DNA of 6,182 nt, taken from Mucilaginibacter sp. Its GTDB lineage: Bacteria; Bacteroidota; Bacteroidia; Sphingobacteriales; Sphingobacteriaceae. The notes under the pieces are model-generated. The model saw only the letters and a list, made by a program, of their open reading frames with translations. It had not been told where the DNA came from and searched no databases. A program made the translations under genes and the position numbers. Shown in pieces: positions 4,367 through 6,182 of this stretch. The stretch spans positions 1 to 6,182 of the forward strand of contig JAICXZ010000209.1 of NCBI GenBank assembly GCA_025934475.1, in the 5' to 3' direction. Within the stretch, counting starts at the first letter, position 1, and every line of letters begins with the position of its first letter.

Positions 4367-6182
4367 TTAATACTTTGCTGTGTAGCCGGCGGGTACCAGA
4401 GACCTGGCCGATTTTACCAAACGCACAAACTCTGATCGATAACCGTCATCATCTTTTCCTTTTGCTGCTTTCGCGATGTCGATAACCTGGTTGAAAGTTG
4501 ATTGCTGTTTGAACTGCGAATTCCGCAGCAACATACCAAATTCAGCTACCGAAGCAGCAAACCTGAAATCGGCCGTTGCGCTGGTAAAAGATGCCGGCTT
4601 ATCCTTCACCACAGCCACACTCAACTTGCTGGAATCCGTGCCTGGTTGTTTGTACCTGAATTTTACAGTCATCAGTTCATCGGAATACAGCGTCGAAGGA
4701 TTTTCTTTGGGTTTCTGGTATTTCAGCGGATCAACACTGCTGCTATAGGCATCTGCAACACCTGCCGGAACTATCTCATACAAAGCAGTCACGGTTTGGC
4801 CCGAACCCATGTCGCCGGCATCTTTCATATCGTTATTAAAATCTTCTTTATTTAAAAGGCGGTCTTCGTAACCCACCAACCTATAGGATTGCACCCTGGC
4901 CGGGTTGAACTCCACCTGTAATTTTACATCTTTAGCTACCATAAACATGGTTCCGCCAAACTCTTCTATTAGTGTTTTATGAGCCTCAGCAAGGTTATCG
5001 ATATAAGCGTAATTGCCGTTGCCTTTGTCGGCTAATATTTCCATTTTACTGTCTTTCAGGTTGCCCATACCAAAACCCATTATCGTAATTGGCACATTAC
5101 TATATCGCTCCCTCGTTATCAGCGTTTCCATATCGCCGTCGCTTGAATCGCCTACGTTAAAATCACCATCGGTACACATAATGATTCGGTTGTTGCCTTT
5201 CTTTAAAAAGTTCTCCCGTGCAATGCGATAAGCCATTTTGATGCCGGCTCCGCCTGCAGTTGAACCGCCGGCCTCCAATTCGTCTATTGCATCTTTTATC
5301 GTCTGCTTTTCATTGCCGGATGTCGCCGGTAGTTTTAATGCTACTTCACCCGAATAAACCACAATGGCTACCTTGTCTTCGGCCCTCAACTGATCCACCA
5401 GCATATTCATCGATGCCTTCACCAGCGGCAATTTGTTAGCTTCAGCCATGGAACCTGATATATCCAGCAGGAATACGAGGTTTGATGGAGGCAACTTGCC
5501 CGTATCAATGGTACGGGCTTTTAGGCCTACTCGTACCAGGCGATGCGCGGTGTTCCACGGTGCTGTGGAAATTTCTGTTGTAATGGCTACGGGATCGCCA
5601 TTTGTCGGACCTGGCAGATCATATTGAAAATAGTTGATCATTTCCTCAACCCGTACTGCATCAACAGGAGGCAATTGCCCATTATTGATAAAGCGCCTTA
5701 CGTTACTATACGAGGCAGCGTCAACATCAACCGAAAAAGTAGATAAAGGATTTTCTTTCGCATTGTTAAACCCGTTTTCGTTAATGGTTTTGTAACTCTC
5801 GTCGTTTGGATTGGAAGTATTATTATAGTAGCCGTTATTAGCGGGATACTTAAGTGAATTAGATTTTTCCAGGGCGATATCATACACAGCCGGAGGTGTA
5901 AGGCTCGGTGCACTTGCGGCATAACCCAACGCGGATGATTGGCGCTTTATACCAAGAGCTGAGGTAACCACAACCTCAATTAACTGTGACGCTGATGATT
6001 TCAGGTAAACATCGATGCTGTCACTTTTGCCCACTGCCACGGTTTTTCTTTCATAGCCCAGAAAGCTAAAAACCAGGGAGCTGCCATCGGGCGCATCAAT
6101 TTTATATTGACCGGCGCTGTTGGTTTGCGTTCCAATATTAGTGCCTTTTATTTTTACTGTGGCTCCCGGAATGGGTAGTTTA
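4367..6182 (-). CDS. vWA-domain envelope protein with carboxypeptidase-regulatory-like N-terminus (partial)
   Basis: The minus-strand frame runs from the right edge to a TAA at 4369-4367, with 604 residues visible. The start lies beyond the window; the internal GTG at 6040 is not the start, because clear domain sequence precedes it. In order: a CarboxypepD_reg-like domain (1-65: KLPIPGATVKIKGTNIGTQT, then SAGQYKI and LVFSFLGYERKTV); a linker VVVTSALGIKRQSSALGYA (70-88) like that of SusC receptors; an Asn/Ser/Tyr-rich stretch (about 100-140); a vWF N-terminal domain (STFSVDVDAASYSNVRRFIN, then MINYF); a vWA domain with intact metal-site (MIDAS) residues D239-I-S-G-S243, T307 and D337 (CTDGDFNVG); and a C-terminal DUF3520-type domain ending in GYRSEFVRLVKSARSLV. 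This is the YfbK-like architecture. It is probably exported and envelope-bound, with metal-dependent protein binding. The exact function of the family is not known to me. Confidence 0.93.
   Translation of the reverse strand, partial: KLPIPGATVKIKGTNIGTQTNSAGQYKIDAPDGSSLVFSFLGYERKTVAVGKSDSIDVYLKSSASQLIEVVVTSALGIKRQSSALGYAASAPSLTPPAVYDIALEKSNSLKYPANNGYYNNTSNPNDESYKTINENGFNNAKENPLSTFSVDVDAASYSNVRRFINNGQLPPVDAVRVEEMINYFQYDLPGPTNGDPVAITTEISTAPWNTAHRLVRVGLKARTIDTGKLPPSNLVFLLDISGSMAEANKLPLVKASMNMLVDQLRAEDKVAIVVYSGEVALKLPATSGNEKQTIKDAIDELEAGGSTAGGAGIKMAYRIARENFLKKGNNRIIMCTDGDFNVGDSSDGDMETLITRERYSNVPITIMGFGMGNLKDSKMEILADKGNGNYAYIDNLAEAHKTLIEEFGGTMFMVAKDVKLQVEFNPARVQSYRLVGYEDRLLNKEDFNNDMKDAGDMGSGQTVTALYEIVPAGVADAYSSSVDPLKYQKPKENPSTLYSDELMTVKFRYKQPGTDSSKLSVAVVKDKPASFTSATADFRFAASVAEFGMLLRNSQFKQQSTFNQVIDIAKAAKGKDDDGYRSEFVRLVKSARSLVPAGYTAKY

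Noticed and set aside
1..6182. CRISPR, defence, phage, transposon or secretion cassette
   Set aside because: No repeat-spacer pattern, transposase, integrase, nuclease or toxin motif is visible. The genes are a two-component operon, a housekeeping-type repair enzyme and an envelope vWA protein.

Overview
The window looks like chromosomal DNA from a member of the Bacteroidota, most likely the family Sphingobacteriaceae (Pedobacter or Mucilaginibacter type). Three things point there: a DUF4918/SMUG2-type DNA glycosylase, a von Willebrand (vWA) protein joined to a carboxypeptidase-regulatory-like domain and a SusC-style linker, and start codons without Shine-Dalgarno sequences next to a TAnnTTTG-type promoter element. 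The genus is an inference.

Left part (1-3246, all on the + strand). The window opens inside a gene of which only a charged, Lys/Pro-rich C-terminus is visible (1-285). A tight cluster follows: a secreted, probably outer-membrane beta-barrel protein (321-1217), an OmpR-family response regulator (1223-1906) and a membrane histidine kinase starting at TTG (1912-3246). Both junctions have five-base gaps, so the three genes almost certainly form one operon in which a two-component system is made together with an envelope protein. An AT-rich inverted repeat lies right after the kinase stop.

Middle (3247-3553). This 307-base spacer has no convincing protein gene, but it is structured. It holds a perfect match to the Bacteroidota -7 element, two potential helices, and a very strong intrinsic terminator about 120 bases downstream of the -7 element. 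This layout suggests a small RNA, or an attenuated leader, just ahead of the DNA glycosylase gene. The glycosylase (3554-4246, +) is a stand-alone base-excision-repair gene. The spacers on either side of it carry copies of a short C-rich direct repeat.

Right part (4247-6182). The glycosylase converges with a minus-strand vWA-domain envelope protein, which is cut off by the right edge so that its N-terminus lies outside the window. A terminator for this minus-strand gene lies in the 120-base convergent spacer.

I see no CRISPR array, transposase, phage gene, tRNA, rRNA or defence cassette. The best candidates for something undescribed are the putative small RNA/leader at 3302-3438, the repeat pair flanking the glycosylase gene, and the SusC-like linker in the vWA protein.
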